Below are positions 62,588-64,000 of a stretch of DNA of 64,000 nt, piece after piece. Below the pieces are notes generated by a model. The model was not told the DNA's origin, did not search any database, and worked only from the letters and a program-made list of their open reading frames with translations. The DNA lies in contig BSYQ01000001.1 of assembly GCA_030272585.1 (NCBI GenBank), positions 8,695,001-8,759,000 of the forward strand, given 5' to 3'. The stretch's first letter is position 1. Each line of letters opens with the position of its first letter. Origin of the DNA: Bryopsis sp. KO-2023. Lineage: Eukaryota; Chlorophyta; Ulvophyceae; Bryopsidales; Bryopsidaceae. Made by a program: the position numbers and the translations under genes.

Positions 62588-64000
62588 TTACTCATGTAGT
62601 TTTTCCAGCTGTGCTCCTCTGCTGTAAGTCATCACTGGCTTCGTCCCACAACATATCAATGCCTGGATTTGCTCAGAATTCTGCATCATTTTCCAACATT
62701 CATCTGGAAGCCATACGCTCGACATTTCCTCTGGGATTTTGAGTTGGTTAGGCACCGTCCCTGCAACATAGACCGAACAGAGAAAGCATAAGCCTGGATA
62801 TGCAGAACAACTCTATTGATCAGATCCTGTAGCTGCCTTGGCGAAAGAGATAACGATTAAGAGATATCCCGATAACGATTTTGGGAAATATGGAGCTATT
62901 TACCGAACGGACCAGCATTGGTCAGAAGCATTCTGAGTGCCCTGTTCCTCCATCGCACAACATCTGATTGATCCACTTCAGTCAGGGGATGATCCAATTC
63001 CTTTACTGCCGAACTCACATCCCTCCATAAATCGATGATGTCTGCAGGATCCATTTCCAGTTCACCACCTTCAGAGATCTTCGCTTGAACCTTGGATAGT
63101 GGCAAGAAAAAAAGCTAACCCCCCCCCCAAAAAAAAAAATCAACAAAAGAAAATCCCAACAGGCCATGCAGGGTAGTTCTTTTGCATGTTTTTTTTTCTT
63201 AGTGCAACGATGAGTTAAATGAAACTGGAAACCCACCTTGAGCAATAGCACTATTGACTCGATGACTGCTGCACCTTTTGACCAGTCGTCTATTTTATCA
63301 TATCCTGGGGATGCAGCTCGAGGGTTCAATCCAAACTCAAACAACGATTGGTTTCGAATCGAAAAGCAATCACCATACTTGTACTTAATTAAACAGTAAA
63401 TCCAACGAACAAAAATGTATACTATACAAAATCATCATGAAAAGAAAAAAGCATGTAAACATTTCCACAATATGGGGAAGTGACTGCATACCTTGATCAT
63501 TTGCTCCATTTGCGTTTGAAAGGTCAAACATAAATTGGGATTTGGATTGCTGCAATTCAAGATCTTCAGATGCACTATCTGGAGAAGCAGTTGTTGTGGC
63601 TTTTATTTATTTCTTATTCTTTTGCTTTTCTCAATAGCACAGGCAAACGGGCGAACCAACACAGGCAGATTTATTTCCTGTCCGCTGAAATTGATTTTTA
63701 CCTGCTGCAAAACAGCGTTGTTGATATTCAGCCATTAGTTTCAGAAAGTCGTCTGGCAGCCTGGGTAGTTCGAGAGTTGGCTTTTGCTGTTCATCAGATT
63801 GCGTTGTTTTTGAAGGTGGTTTTTTGCAGAGGCCATTTTGCCTGGTACAGCAAAAGTTCAAAAAAAACTAATAACGAAAAATTCCTTGAATCAAAACTTC
63901 TCCCAGACCATGAACTCAAGGATTTCTTGTCTGAAGAGTTGAACCCACTTTTTAGCAGATGTTGTTGCATGTTCAGTTTTCCCTGCGACTTTTTTTTGCG
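62588..64000 (-). CDS. Gene of unknown function, 5' end outside the window
   Basis: At least five exons are visible on the minus strand. The last ones are firm: 63377 (or 63383)-63237, 63090-62904, 62760-62588 (stop TAA), in phase. They encode SLFEFGLNPRAASPGYDKID and SKGAAVIESIVLLLKVQAKI, then PADIIDLWRDVSSAVKELDH and RWRNRALRMLLTNAGPFGGT, and finally LKIPEEMSSVWLPDECWKMM ... AQLEKLHE. Upstream, segments near 63845-63711 (LELPRLPDDFLKLMAEYQQR) and 63600-63490 are also coding-like, and 63990-63890 (KKWVQLFRQEILEFMVWEK) probably continues the gene leftward in protein terms; their junctions are not settled. The helical, Trp-containing repeats suggest a scaffold or regulatory protein. Not recognised. 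Confidence 0.55.

Overview
The window is nuclear DNA of a eukaryote, most likely an alga. Nearly every gene is split by GT-AG introns of about 75-500 bp, one intron starts with GC, and one gene encodes a plastid-type solanesyl-diphosphate synthase with an N-terminal extension like a transit peptide. Two small secreted Ala/Cys-rich proteins and long T-run/G-run tracts in the non-coding DNA also fit an alga. I could not place the lineage further. Most genes below are exon models I joined by hand, checking that splice phases agree.

Left part (1-23.5 kb), in order: a secreted Ala/Cys-rich protein (+); an SR-rich/KH/DnaJ fusion protein (+); an Rnl2-type RNA ligase (-); an arrestin-domain protein (-); a membrane-anchored peptidyl-tRNA hydrolase 2 (+); a coiled-coil protein (-); a ZC2HC1-type zinc-finger protein (-); RanBP1 (-); and an alpha/beta-hydrolase (+).

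Middle (23.5-38.0 kb): a host gene of unknown function appears to be cut in coding sequence by a young 12.2-kb Ty3/gypsy-class LTR retrotransposon (25135-37303, sense on the minus strand), flanked by a 5-bp target duplication GAGGG. The element has gag-protease, a reverse transcriptase/RNase H frame in the -1 frame, and a separate integrase ORF. It also carries three extra ORFs of unknown origin: one between RNase H and integrase, two downstream of integrase. Long poly(A) tracts in the sense strand flank the last extra ORF, and CpG-rich and CpG-poor blocks alternate along the element. This is the most unusual object in the window. The host gene appears to resume after the element and stop 2 bp before the ATG of the next gene.

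Right part (38-64 kb): an intronless UDP-glucose:glycoprotein glucosyltransferase (+); an unrecognised 3-exon gene (+); the solanesyl-diphosphate synthase (+); a second secreted Cys-rich protein (+); a DeSI/PPPDE thiol isopeptidase (-); a 12-exon gene of unknown function (+); a divergent CMGC-like protein kinase (-); and a gene running off the right edge (-). These are housekeeping functions (nuclear transport, ER quality control, translation, signalling, plastid isoprenoids) with no sign of a single shared pathway.
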